Part shown: in pieces, positions 26,279-33,946 of the stretch
How the letters are laid out: the number at the start of each line of letters is the position of its first letter
How positions within the stretch are numbered: the first letter of the stretch is position 1
Source of the DNA: Pseudomonas sp. CFBP 13711
GTDB taxonomy: Bacteria > Pseudomonadota > Gammaproteobacteria > Pseudomonadales > Pseudomonadaceae
Direction of reading: 5' to 3'
Length of the DNA stretch: 64,000 nucleotides
Assembly: GCF_014842265.1 (NCBI RefSeq)
Contig: NZ_JACYVI010000012.1
Span: forward strand, 137,679 to 201,678
Program-made: the position numbers and the translations under genes
The notes under the pieces: model-generated
Databases searched by the model: none
What the model saw: only the letters and a program-made list of their open reading frames with translations
Told to the model about the DNA's origin: nothing

Positions 26279-26313
26279 AAAAAAGCCCGTAAGACGTTGA
26301 TCTTACGGGCTTT
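26279..26313 (-). terminator. Intrinsic terminator of the tRNA-Gly/Cys transcript
   Basis: AAAGCCCGTAAGA (26282-26294) pairs exactly with TCTTACGGGCTTT (26301-26313); on the minus strand it ends in six T. It lies six bases after the tRNA-Cys CCA. Confidence 0.93.
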
Positions 26314-26318
26314 AATAG

Positions 26319-26392
26319 TGGAGGCCGAGGTCGGAATCGAACCGGCGTAAGCGGATTTGCAATCCGCGGCATAACCATTTTGCTACTCGGCC
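26319..26392 (-). tRNA. tRNA-Cys (anticodon GCA)
   Basis: The 74-base minus-strand sequence starts GGCCGAGTAGCAAAATGGTT, has anticodon stem-loop GGATTGCAAATCC (anticodon GCA), T loop GGTTCGATTCC and an encoded CCA. It is 45 bases downstream of tRNA-Gly, probably in the same transcript. Confidence 0.97.
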
Positions 26393-26437
26393 TCAAACGC
26401 TCAACGATCCAACCACTACCGCTAAACGCATACAAAC

Positions 26438-26513
<76 letters not shown>

Positions 26514-26574
26514 TTTGTGTGTGCGCCATTCTATACACTCAAATGACCCCGTCAACCCCTTGATTTAAAAATAC

Positions 26575-27135
26575 TTATTTTTCATCAGTGGTCGTGCGCA
26601 GATGCGGCCATGCCGCACGCAGGTATTGCACCATCGACCAGAGCGTAAGTCCCGCCGCGACCATCAACAGCACATAACCCAACACCACCCAGAAGGTAAA
26701 CGCAGGCGGGTTTGCCAGCAGGATGACCAGCGCAAGCATCTGTGCAGCGGTTTTCCATTTGCCCAGGTTTGACACGGCCACTTGTGCCCGCGCCCCCAGC
26801 TCGGCCATCCACTCGCGAAGCGCCGAGATGACAATCTCGCGGCCGATGATCACAGCGGCGGGCAGCGTGAGCCAAAGGTTGGCGTGGGCTTGTACCAGCA
26901 ACACCAGCGCAACGGCCACCATCAGTTTGTCAGCCACCGGATCGAGAAACGCCCCGAACGGTGTGCTCTGCTCCAGGCGTCGTGCCAGGTATCCGTCCAG
27001 CCAGTCGGTCGCGGCTGCCAAGGCAAATACCGAACTGGCGGCCATGTAGCTCCAGTGGTACGGCAGATAGAACAACAGAATGAAGATCGGAATCAGCAGG
27101 ACACGTAATACGGTGATCAGATTAGGGATATTCAT
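26575..27135 (-). CDS. pgsA: CDP-diacylglycerol-glycerol-3-phosphate 3-phosphatidyltransferase
   Basis: The 186-residue inner-membrane enzyme makes phosphatidylglycerol phosphate. It starts MNIPNLITVLRVLLIPIF, has four to six helices and the CDP-alcohol phosphotransferase motif DWLDGYLARR followed by GAFLDPVADK, with all the metal-binding Asp residues. I start at the ATG at 27135; a GTG two codons earlier is possible. It is downstream of uvrC with 32 bases between. Confidence 0.97.
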   Translation of the reverse strand: MNIPNLITVLRVLLIPIFILLFYLPYHWSYMAASSVFALAAATDWLDGYLARRLEQSTPFGAFLDPVADKLMVAVALVLLVQAHANLWLTLPAAVIIGREIVISALREWMAELGARAQVAVSNLGKWKTAAQMLALVILLANPPAFTFWVVLGYVLLMVAAGLTLWSMVQYLRAAWPHLRTTTDEK

Positions 27136-27167
27136 CGGCACAACTGGCTACGAGGTGAGCGAGCATT

Positions 27168-28991
27168 CTACTCGCTGTGCAGGTTTGCATAAATCGACTC
27201 TGCGAGCTTTTTGCTGATTCCCGGCGCCTTGGCGATTTCTTCGATGCTGGCCCGGGACAATTCCTGAAGACCGCCGAAATGCTTGAGCAGATCGCGACGG
27301 CGGGTCGGGCCCACGCCTGCCACCCCTTCCAGGGTTGAAGTACGACGGGTTTTACCGCGTCGCGCACGGTGCCCGGTGATGGCAAACCGATGGGCTTCGT
27401 CGCGGATCTGCTGGATCAAATGCAGCGCAGGGGAATCGCCCTTGAGGGTGAACTCATGGGCCGAGTCATTCAAGTAGAGCGTTTCGAAACCGGCCTTGCG
27501 TGTAGCGCCCTTGGCGACGCCCAGCAAAATGAGATCGGGAATCGCCAACTCGTTCATCACGTCGCGGGCCATGCTCAACTGGCCCTTGCCGCCGTCCACC
27601 AGCAGGATGTCCGGCAATTTGCCCTCGCCGTCCTTGATTCTGCTGAAGCGACGGGTAAGGGCCTGGTGCATGGCGGCGTAGTCGTCCCCCGCCGTGATGC
27701 CTTCAATGTTGTAGCGGCGGTAGTCCGACTTGATCGGGCCCTCGGGACCGAACACGACGCACGACGCCACCGTCGCTTCGCCACTGGAATGGCTGATGTC
27801 ATAGCATTCCAGACGCTGCGGCGGCTCCTCGAGTTTGAGCACTTGGGCCAACGCTTCAAAACGCGCAGTGACGTGCTGCCGGTTGGCGAGGCGCGCCATC
27901 AGTGCCTGCTCGGCATTGGTCACGGCGAGTTGCTGCCAGCGCGCACGGGTGCCACGCACCCGATGGCTGATGATGATTTCGCGGCCGCGTGACGCATCGA
28001 TGGCGTCGATCAGCGCAGGGAAATCCTCGCTGACCACGTTGACGATGACTTCGCCGGGCAATTCGCGCTCGCCACCGCCCAGGAAATACTGGGCAAGGAA
28101 GGCGGACATCACCTCGCCCACCTCCTCCTCGATCCCGACCTGAGGGAAGAAATTCTTGCTGCCCAACACCCGCCCGCCACGCACACTGATCAGATGGACG
28201 CAGGCGCCGCCCGGATTGACGAACGCCGCCACGACATCGACGTCGCCGTTACCGCCGTCCATGCTCTGCTGATCCTGGACGCGGCGCAGCAGGCCGATCT
28301 GGTCGCGCAGCTCGGCCGCGTGCTCGAAATCGAGGTTCATTGCCGACTTTTCCATCAGCGCATTGAGTTCGTCGGTGAGGGCATTACTGCGGCCTTCCAG
28401 AAACATCACCGAGTGACGCACGTCCTCGTTGTAGATCTGCGGCTCCACCAGGTTCACGCACGGCGCCTTGCAGCGCTTGATCTGGTACTGCAGGCAAGGC
28501 CGCGTGCGGTTCTTGTAGAAGCTGTCTTCGCACTGACGAACGTGAAAGGTCTTCTGCAGAATGCTCAGGCTTTCGCGAATGGCGCCGGCGCTGGGGTAAG
28601 GCCCGAAGTAGCGGCCCTTGGCCTTTTTAGCGCCACGATGAATGCTGAGCCGGGGAAATTCGCCGTCGGACAGGTGCACGTAGGGGTAGGATTTGTCGTC
28701 GCGCAGCAGGATGTTGTACGGCGGCCGCGACTCCTTGATCAGGGTTTGTTCCAGCAGCAGCGCCTCGGTTTCGTTGGCGGTGATGGTGGTTTCAACCTGA
28801 GCGATCCGCGCGACCAATGCGCCTGTTTTCGGGGCGTGGCCGGTCTTGCGGAAATAGCTGGCGAGGCGTTTCTTTAAATTCTTGGCCTTGCCGACGTACA
28901 GCAGCTTGCCGTCGATATCGAACATCCGATATACGCCGGGGCGGCCACTGCAGGTGGACAGAAAAGCACTGGGATCAAACGGCTGGGTCAT
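27168..28991 (-). CDS. uvrC: Excinuclease ABC subunit C
   Basis: The 607-residue nuclease makes both incisions in nucleotide excision repair. It has the N-terminal GIY-YIG domain (PGVYRMFDIDGKLLYVGKAK, about 18-95), the UvrB-binding UVR motif (LNALMEKSAMNLDFEHAAEL, about 205-240), the RNase H-like domain with DISH (ECYDISHSSGEATVAS) and LLVDGGKGQLS, and a C-terminal tandem HhH. Its ATG follows the gacA TAA with no gap. Confidence 0.98.
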   Translation of the reverse strand: MTQPFDPSAFLSTCSGRPGVYRMFDIDGKLLYVGKAKNLKKRLASYFRKTGHAPKTGALVARIAQVETTITANETEALLLEQTLIKESRPPYNILLRDDKSYPYVHLSDGEFPRLSIHRGAKKAKGRYFGPYPSAGAIRESLSILQKTFHVRQCEDSFYKNRTRPCLQYQIKRCKAPCVNLVEPQIYNEDVRHSVMFLEGRSNALTDELNALMEKSAMNLDFEHAAELRDQIGLLRRVQDQQSMDGGNGDVDVVAAFVNPGGACVHLISVRGGRVLGSKNFFPQVGIEEEVGEVMSAFLAQYFLGGGERELPGEVIVNVVSEDFPALIDAIDASRGREIIISHRVRGTRARWQQLAVTNAEQALMARLANRQHVTARFEALAQVLKLEEPPQRLECYDISHSSGEATVASCVVFGPEGPIKSDYRRYNIEGITAGDDYAAMHQALTRRFSRIKDGEGKLPDILLVDGGKGQLSMARDVMNELAIPDLILLGVAKGATRKAGFETLYLNDSAHEFTLKGDSPALHLIQQIRDEAHRFAITGHRARRGKTRRTSTLEGVAGVGPTRRRDLLKHFGGLQELSRASIEEIAKAPGISKKLAESIYANLHSE

Positions 28992-29636
28992 TTATGCGCT
29001 GGCGTCGACCATGCCATGACGAACGGCCAGCAGGGCCAGCTCAACGTCACTGCTGATCGACAGCTTCTCGAATATGCGGTACCGGTAGGTATTCACGGTT
29101 TTGGGGGACAGGCAAAGCTTGTCGGAAATCGTCTGCACTTTCTGGCAGCCGACAATCATAAGGGCAATCTGGATTTCCCGCTCGGACAAGAGATCGAACG
29201 GCGAATTGCTGGTCTGCGGCTGGAACGATTTAAGTGCCAGTTGCTGAGCGATCTGCGGGCTGATGTAGCGCTGCCCTGCGAACACCAGGCGAATGGCCTG
29301 AACCATCTCGGTCAGACCGGCGCCCTTGGTCATGTATCCCGCCGCGCCGGCCTGCAGCAGCCGTGTGGGAAACGGGTCTTCTTCGCACACCGTGACCGCC
29401 ACCACCTTCATGTCGGGGTGGCTGCGGATGAGCTTGCGCGTGGCTTCCAGTCCACCGATGCCAGGCATCTTCACGTCCATCAGCACGACGTCGGGTTTCA
29501 GCTCACGGGCCTTCTGCAACGACTCTTCACCGGACTCGGCCTGCCCCACCACCTGCAAGCCTTCGATGTCGGCCAACATGCGCGTGATACCTGTCCGAAC
29601 CAGATCGTGGTCATCGACAACCAGCACCCTAATCAA
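28992..29636 (-). CDS. gacA: Response regulator GacA
   Basis: The 214-residue regulator is the partner of the GacS kinase and activates the rsm small RNAs that control secondary metabolism and virulence traits. It has a receiver domain (MIRVLVVDDHDLVRTGITRM; phosphoacceptor Asp54 in PDVVLMDVKMPGIGG; Lys in YMTKGAGLTEM) and a LuxR-type helix-turn-helix (LSEREIQIALMIVGCQKVQT, then LCLSPKTVNTYRYRIFEKL). The only start that gives the correct N-terminus is a TTG at 29636, preceded by GAGGTG. The rare start probably limits translation. Confidence 0.98.
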   Translation of the reverse strand: MIRVLVVDDHDLVRTGITRMLADIEGLQVVGQAESGEESLQKARELKPDVVLMDVKMPGIGGLEATRKLIRSHPDMKVVAVTVCEEDPFPTRLLQAGAAGYMTKGAGLTEMVQAIRLVFAGQRYISPQIAQQLALKSFQPQTSNSPFDLLSEREIQIALMIVGCQKVQTISDKLCLSPKTVNTYRYRIFEKLSISSDVELALLAVRHGMVDASA

Positions 29637-29827
29637 GCAGACACCTCACCGAATGATTCATGGCGGCTACCCGCCACGTTAACAAAAGAAAGTACGCGAC
29701 CCGCTCTGGAGCACTGCTCGTGCATATGTGCCAGATGATCTACAACGATGCCGACAAACTATCATCATCGACCGCAAAACTTGATAAAAATCTTCAAACA
29801 TACGACCGCTGAATCCCTCGCAAAGTA

Positions 29828-30178
29828 TTAAGGCTTCCTATCCGGAGCATAGCTGCTCTGGTATTCAGCCAGGGTAGTCGTCAGCCGGCAGATGGCATCC
29901 TGCTCTTCCTTGCCGAGGGTGCGGTAACTGCCCACCATCCACTCCTCGTTTTCACTCAGGCTGACGATGGGCACGGGGGTGCGCGACCCCGTCAGCACGT
30001 ACAACACGTCAACACCGCGAAGTGCGACCCGGGCCAGGTAATCGGCCTTGGGCGTGCGCTCGCCGTTTTCATACTTGCCCTGTGCATTGGCTTCCACGCC
30101 GCCGATTTCACCGAATGCGCGTTGTGAAAGCCCCAAGCGCTCACGCTCTTCCCTAATTCGGGCACTTATTCCACTCAT
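29828..30178 (-). CDS. Xre/Cro-CI-type repressor
   Basis: The 116-residue protein begins MSGISARIREERERLGLSQR, with an HTH_3 domain (about 4-62: QRAFGEIGGVEANAQGKYENGERTPKADYLARVAL) and a short acidic C-terminal part without a peptidase domain. I start at 30178; an ATG at 30202 would place the start codon inside the operator at 30201-30218. It is divergent from a BcepMu gp16-like gene and looks like a phage-type repressor left without its phage. Target promoters elsewhere are unknown. Confidence 0.85.
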   Translation of the reverse strand: MSGISARIREERERLGLSQRAFGEIGGVEANAQGKYENGERTPKADYLARVALRGVDVLYVLTGSRTPVPIVSLSENEEWMVGSYRTLGKEEQDAICRLTTTLAEYQSSYAPDRKP

Positions 30179-30195
30179 TTGAATGTATAGCCTTG

Positions 30196-30223
30196 TTGAC
30201 ATCACTCTTTTGAGTGATAGAAT
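30196..30223 (+). promoter_or_regulatory. Promoter with operator palindrome in its spacer
   Basis: TTGACA (30196-30201) and TAGAAT (30218-30223) are 16 bases apart, nearly consensus sigma-70. The spacer is filled by the perfect inverted repeat ATCACTCTTTTGAGTGAT (30201-30218), an operator expected to be bound by the adjacent Xre repressor. It faces the small gene at 30260. Confidence 0.75.
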
Positions 30224-30232
30224 CGAAATAAT

Positions 30233-30258
30233 TTGAACGAACTTGAACGGTTTTGAAC
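30233..30258 (+). repeat. Three TTGAAC direct repeats at 10-bp period
   Basis: TTGAAC occurs at 30233-30238, 30243-30248 and 30253-30258, each exactly one helical turn apart, ending one base before the ATG at 30260. They take the place of a ribosome site. They may be a second, iterated protein-binding site in DNA or RNA. Confidence 0.7.
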
Positions 30259-30259
30259 T

Positions 30260-30490
30260 ATGCCCGGAATCCGTACTGCCGCACAAGCCAAGGCTTGGCT
30301 GGAACAGCAAGGCAAATCGGTTCAAGAGTTTGCCAGGGAGCACAACGTGGACCCGGCGACGACCTATCAAGTGCTGTCCGGGCGAAAGAAGGGACGCCGG
30401 GGCGAGTCGCACAAAGTCGCGGTGCTGCTGGGAATGAAGATCGGCGTGATACCGCTTGAAGGCGGCCCTGCGAAAGTGCCTGAGGACTGA
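30260..30490 (+). CDS. BcepMu gp16-like phage-associated DNA-binding protein
   Basis: The 76-residue protein reads MPGIRTAAQAKAWLEQQGKS, then VQEFAREHNVDPATTYQVLS and GRKKGRRGESHKVAVLLGMK. This is the small helix-turn-helix family seen beside repressors in Mu-like phages, often annotated as gp16 family. It is divergent from the Xre gene, under a near-consensus promoter with an operator. No other phage genes are nearby, so it seems to be a retained switch or a remnant. No ribosome site precedes the ATG. Confidence 0.75.
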   Translation: MPGIRTAAQAKAWLEQQGKSVQEFAREHNVDPATTYQVLSGRKKGRRGESHKVAVLLGMKIGVIPLEGGPAKVPED

Positions 30491-30561
30491 ATCGGCATTT
30501 TGCCGTTTTAACTGCTTCTTGGTACGCAGCCGGCGTCAATCACCCCGATTGCAATTTCCAA

Positions 30562-30591
30562 TTGAAGAATCCGACGGGTCTGAAGTAAGCT
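30562..30591 (+). promoter_or_regulatory. Probable promoter of the DAHP synthase leader
   Basis: TTGAAG (30562-30567) and TAAGCT (30586-30591) are separated by 18 bases. This would start transcription near 30598, just ahead of the leader-peptide ribosome site CGGAGA at 30605-30610. Confidence 0.5.
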
Positions 30592-30616
30592 CGGCGGCAT
30601 TTCACGGAGACAGACC

Positions 30617-30757
30617 ATGTTGCCTTCCCCTTCCACCCAGTTGTTCGCCGCCGACGGTTCACGTCTGGCCGAGCGTGCGGCTGCCTGGAATGCGACAGCA
30701 TCTATCGCTCCTGCATCTTATTTTTATGGGTATTGGTTTAGCCACTGGCGCGCCTGA
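30617..30757 (+). CDS. Leader peptide rich in Tyr/Phe/Trp (attenuator control)
   Basis: A 46-codon frame starts at ATG 30617 with GGAG seven bases upstream and ends with the aromatic run SYFYGYWFSHWRA just before the stop at 30755-30757. Three Tyr, two Phe and two Trp codons in eleven positions are the signature of an attenuation leader. The Tyr-Trp codons lie in the left arm of a stem TGGGTAT/ATACCCA (30727-30733 with 30757-30763), and a terminator follows at 30808. Ribosome stalling here would change folding of the RNA. Confidence 0.8.
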   Translation: MLPSPSTQLFAADGSRLAERAAAWNATASIAPASYFYGYWFSHWRA

Positions 30758-30807
30758 TACCCACACGGCGCCCTGAACTTCGGGACGCCCACCAGAGATA
30801 ACTCTCA

Positions 30808-30843
30808 CCCCCGGTCGGCTTCCCGACCGGGGGTTTTGTTTTT
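30808..30843 (+). terminator. Attenuator terminator in the DAHP synthase leader
   Basis: CCCCCGGTCGG (30808-30818) and CCGACCGGGGG (30823-30833) form an 11-bp perfect stem with a 4-base loop, followed by TTTTGTTTTTC. A second hairpin at 30767-30789 (GGCG-CCC...GGG-a-CGCC) lies just upstream and may be the competing or anti-termination part. Confidence 0.88.
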
Positions 30844-30885
30844 CTGGGCCACCCATTTTTGACCGATTGATTTGAGGAGCTGCAC

Positions 30886-31038
30886 ATGAACCACACCCAC
30901 TATTACCGCTACGACACCGACTTCGCCTGGCGATTTAGCAACCTCCGTTCGGGACAGGCTGCCGCCTCCGATCGGTCACTGACAGGTGGCAACGCCCTGC
31001 TCCCAGCCAATCCGGCCAATTGTCGAACACCCCAGTAG
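30886..31038 (+). CDS. Second leader ORF, between attenuator and DAHP synthase gene
   Basis: A 50-codon frame opens MNHTHYYRYDTDFAWRFSNL and ends CRTPQ at the TAG at 31036-31038, 38 bases before the DAHP synthase ATG. It has an excellent ribosome site, GAGGAG six bases before the ATG, which is stronger than that of the enzyme gene. The first 17 residues again hold six aromatic residues (YY, Y, F, W, F). It may be a second sensing peptide or may raise translation of the next gene. I do not recognise it as a known protein. Confidence 0.65.
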   Translation: MNHTHYYRYDTDFAWRFSNLRSGQAAASDRSLTGGNALLPANPANCRTPQ

Positions 31039-31076
31039 GTCCGCGCGGGAACGCCCGCCGACCAGGAAGCCAGCAC

Positions 31077-32162
31077 ATGAATTCGCCCGTCGTCCGCAAC
31101 ACCCTCATCGATCTGCCGTCCAGCGCCGTCACCCTGAATGACAGCTCCCCTGCCCCGAAACGCCTGCCCACGCCGTTCGCGCTGAAACATCAGCTGCCGC
31201 TGGACGCTGCCATGACCGCACAGGTCGCCGCCCACCGTCAGTCGATTCGCGCCATTCTCAATGGTGAAGATTCGCGCCTGCTGGTCGTGGTCGGCCCGTG
31301 CTCGATCCACGACCCCCACGCCGGCCTCGAATACGCCGAGCGCCTGGCGCGCCTGGCTGCCGAAGTCAGCGACCAGATGCTGCTGGTGATGCGCGCCTAC
31401 GTCGAGAAGCCCCGCACCACGGTTGGCTGGAAAGGCCTGGCGTACGACCCTGCGCTTGATGGCAGTGACGACATGGCCGAGGGCCTGGCCCTGTCACGGC
31501 AGTTGATGCGTGACATGGTCCGGCTCGGCCTGCCTATCGCCACAGAGCTGCTGCAGCCGATGGCGGCGGGTTACTTCGATGACGTCCTGAGTTGGGTGGC
31601 GATTGGCGCAAGAACAACTGAATCGCAGATCCACAGGGAAATGGCCAGCGGCCTCGGCGTGCCCACGGGCTTCAAGAACGGCACCGACGGCGGCATTTCC
31701 GTGGCCTGCGACGCCATTCGATCGGCGGCCCACGCGCACCGGCATTTCGGCATGGATTCCCAGGGCCACCCGGCGATTATCGAGACGTCGGGCAATCCCG
31801 ACACCCACATCGTGCTGCGCGGCGGTCACGGCGGTCCCAACTACGACGCGGCCAGTGTCGCCGCGGTGAATGCCAGCCTGGCGAAGCACCGCATGGCCGC
31901 GCGCATCATGGTCGATTGCAGTCACGCCAACAGCGGCAAGGATCCGCTGCGTCAGCCGGCCGTATTCAACGATGTGCTGCAGCAACGACTGGCCGGCGAC
32001 CGAACACTGATCGGCATGATGCTGGAAAGTCACTTGTTCGAAGGCTGCCAGCCCTTGAGTGCTTCACTCAAATACGGCGTGTCAGTGACGGACGCGTGCC
32101 TGGGCTGGGAGTCCACCGAGCGCCTGCTGCGCGAGGGCGTGAACAGACTGCGCTACAGGTAA
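31077..32162 (+). CDS. aroF: 3-deoxy-7-phosphoheptulonate (DAHP) synthase, class I
   Basis: The 361-residue enzyme condenses phosphoenolpyruvate and erythrose 4-phosphate in the first step of the shikimate pathway. Type I-alpha motifs are present: VVVGPCSIHDPHAGLEYAER (Cys metal ligand), MRAYVEKPRTTVGWKGL, IGARTTESQIHREMASGL, GFKNGTDG, and VDCSHANSGKD with the His/Asp metal ligands. I start at 31077 (MNSPVV), where AGGA precedes; an upstream TTG overlaps the second leader ORF. Feedback specificity (Tyr, Phe or Trp) cannot be told by eye, so the symbol is provisional within aroF/G/H. Confidence 0.94.
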   Translation: MNSPVVRNTLIDLPSSAVTLNDSSPAPKRLPTPFALKHQLPLDAAMTAQVAAHRQSIRAILNGEDSRLLVVVGPCSIHDPHAGLEYAERLARLAAEVSDQMLLVMRAYVEKPRTTVGWKGLAYDPALDGSDDMAEGLALSRQLMRDMVRLGLPIATELLQPMAAGYFDDVLSWVAIGARTTESQIHREMASGLGVPTGFKNGTDGGISVACDAIRSAAHAHRHFGMDSQGHPAIIETSGNPDTHIVLRGGHGGPNYDAASVAAVNASLAKHRMAARIMVDCSHANSGKDPLRQPAVFNDVLQQRLAGDRTLIGMMLESHLFEGCQPLSASLKYGVSVTDACLGWESTERLLREGVNRLRYR

Positions 32163-32173
32163 CATTTGCAAAC

Positions 32174-32207
32174 GGGAAGCCGGTGCCAGCCATGCGTCCG
32201 GCTTCCC
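32174..32207 (+). terminator. Hairpin after the DAHP synthase gene
   Basis: GGGAAGCCGG (32174-32183) pairs with CCGGCTTCCC (32198-32207) with a 14-base loop, 11 bases after the stop. There is no T run, so it may act as a stabilising or rho-type end. The rest of the 300-base gap to 32463 shows no gene or other signal apart from the lipase upstream region. Confidence 0.5.
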
Positions 32208-32463
32208 TCCGCGGCGTCGTCGTTGTCAGCCACCGCCCGTCACAGCTAAGACGCCGATCGTGGGAAAGCGCCCCACCCACCCGGCGGATTTGGGCCGCAA
32301 CGGCTGCGCCTTTTCCAGCCTCCCCGGCAACCAAGGCCTGTAGCGGTCAAAGGCCCTCCACAATTTGCCTCAACCGGCGCATTGCCATGCACCGCCGCGC
32401 CCTTCCCCTATCACTTCCGCTGGTTAAGCTCGATCCCTCTCCGCCATACAAGGAATGATCGAC

Positions 32464-33345
32464 ATGTACAGGGAAGTCGCCACCAAGTATCCCCTTTTGC
32501 TGGTCCACGGCCTGTTCGGTTTTGACCGGATCGGCAAGGTGGACATGTTCCATGCCATCCCCGAGGCGCTGGAGAAAGCCGGCTGCAGGGTTCATGTGCC
32601 GGCGCTGTCCGGCGTCCACGACAACGAAACCCGCGGCGAGCAGTTGATTGACCAGATCGAACGCTTCCTGCGCCGCACCGGCTACCTGAAAGTCAACCTG
32701 ATCGGGCACAGCCAGGGCGCGCTGACCTCCCGCTATGCCGCGGCGTTGCGTCCGGATATCGTGGCGTCGGTCACCTCGGTGAGCGGGCCCAATCACGGCT
32801 CGGAAGTAGCCGATCGAGTACGTCGGGCGCTGACACCCGGGCAAATGCCTGAAGCGGTCGCATCACGGATGACCGCAGGTTTCGCGCATTTTCTTGCGCT
32901 GTTGAGCGGCAACGCGGACTTGCCCCAGGACCCGATTCAGGCGCTGGATGCGCTGACCACCGAGGGCGTAGCAGCGTTCAACAGCAAGTATTCCCAAGGG
33001 CTGCCATCGACGTGGGGCGGTGAAGGCGCCGAACGGGTCCACGGCGTTCACTATTACTCGTGGAGCGGCTGCATCGACGGCTCACTGTTGTCCGAAGGCC
33101 GCAATGCCATGGACCCGCTGCACCTGGCATTGCGCAGTTACGCGCTGCTGTTCGAGAAGGAAGCCGCGTCCAATGACGGCCTGGTTGGCCGCTTCAGCTC
33201 CCACCTGGGCAAGGTGATCCGCTCCGACTACCCGATGGACCACGTGGACTCCATCAATCAGAGCGCCGGTCTGGTGCGCAAGCAGGTCGATCCGGTAAAG
33301 CTGTACGTGGACCATGCCGGTCTGCTGTTCAACAAAGGTCTTTGA
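32464..33345 (+). CDS. Triacylglycerol lipase (family I.1, no signal peptide)
   Basis: The 293-residue alpha/beta hydrolase aligns with Pseudomonas/Proteus family I.1 lipases: YPLLLVHGLFGFDRIG (oxyanion hole), nucleophile elbow IGHSQGALTS with Ser83, catalytic Asp in SNDGLVGRFSSHLG and His in YPMDHVDSINQ. Unlike P. aeruginosa LipA it has no signal peptide, as in the Proteus-type enzymes. I start at 32464, nine bases after AAGGA; the ATG at 32455 touches the ribosome site. No lipase foldase gene is adjacent, consistent with this subgroup. Confidence 0.9.
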   Translation: MYREVATKYPLLLVHGLFGFDRIGKVDMFHAIPEALEKAGCRVHVPALSGVHDNETRGEQLIDQIERFLRRTGYLKVNLIGHSQGALTSRYAAALRPDIVASVTSVSGPNHGSEVADRVRRALTPGQMPEAVASRMTAGFAHFLALLSGNADLPQDPIQALDALTTEGVAAFNSKYSQGLPSTWGGEGAERVHGVHYYSWSGCIDGSLLSEGRNAMDPLHLALRSYALLFEKEAASNDGLVGRFSSHLGKVIRSDYPMDHVDSINQSAGLVRKQVDPVKLYVDHAGLLFNKGL

Positions 33346-33452
33346 GCGACGATGTCGTCTGTCACGGCAAGACAAAGGCGCCTGAACTTTCTCGGGAAAC
33401 GCGGCCCTTATTCCGGTACGCTCGTTTCTTTTTTTTCACAGGAGTCATCAAA

Positions 33453-33734
33453 ATGGCCAAAGCCACTGCCCGCCACATCCTCGTATCCAGCGAAGAGAAG
33501 TGCAACGAACTCAAGGCGCAGATCGAAGGCGGCGCTGATTTTGCCGAAGTCGCAAAATCCAACTCCAGCTGCCCGTCCAGCCGTCAAGGCGGCGACCTCG
33601 GCTCCTTCGGCCCGGGTCAAATGGTCAAGGAATTCGACACCGTGGTGTTCAGCGCACCGGTGAACGTCGTCCAGGGCCCGGTGAAAACCCAGTTCGGTTA
33701 TCACCTGCTGGAAGTGACCAGCCGCCAGGACTGA
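33453..33734 (+). CDS. ppiC: Parvulin-type peptidyl-prolyl isomerase
   Basis: The 93-residue protein is a single parvulin domain: MAKATARHILVSSEEKCNEL, then SSCPSSRQGGDLGSFGPGQM and GPVKTQFGYHLLEVTSRQD. It speeds cis-trans prolyl isomerisation in the cytoplasm; there is no signal peptide. AGGAG lies 8 bases before the ATG. A second parvulin of the same size is at 45031. Confidence 0.95.
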   Translation: MAKATARHILVSSEEKCNELKAQIEGGADFAEVAKSNSSCPSSRQGGDLGSFGPGQMVKEFDTVVFSAPVNVVQGPVKTQFGYHLLEVTSRQD

Positions 33735-33753
33735 TCCTCCGCGCTGCTGCACG

Positions 33754-33786
33754 AACGGCCCGCCCTTGAAAGCGGGCCGTTTGTTT
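33754..33786 (+). terminator. Intrinsic terminator after ppiC
   Basis: AACGGCCCGC (33754-33763) pairs with GCGGGCCGTT (33772-33781), followed by TGTTTAT, 20 bases after the stop. Confidence 0.85.
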
Positions 33787-33946
33787 ATCGGATCCCTGCT
33801 CCAACGCTGTATTGTCCGGTTACAAAGGCTTCGGCTTTGCGGTACCTTGCCACCGGGGTAACCAATAAAAAAACCGGATCGGCCAGCCGCGCCGTCATGA
33901 CCTTCAACCCTGATATTGGTCACCAATGTCAGTCAGGATTCGTGCA

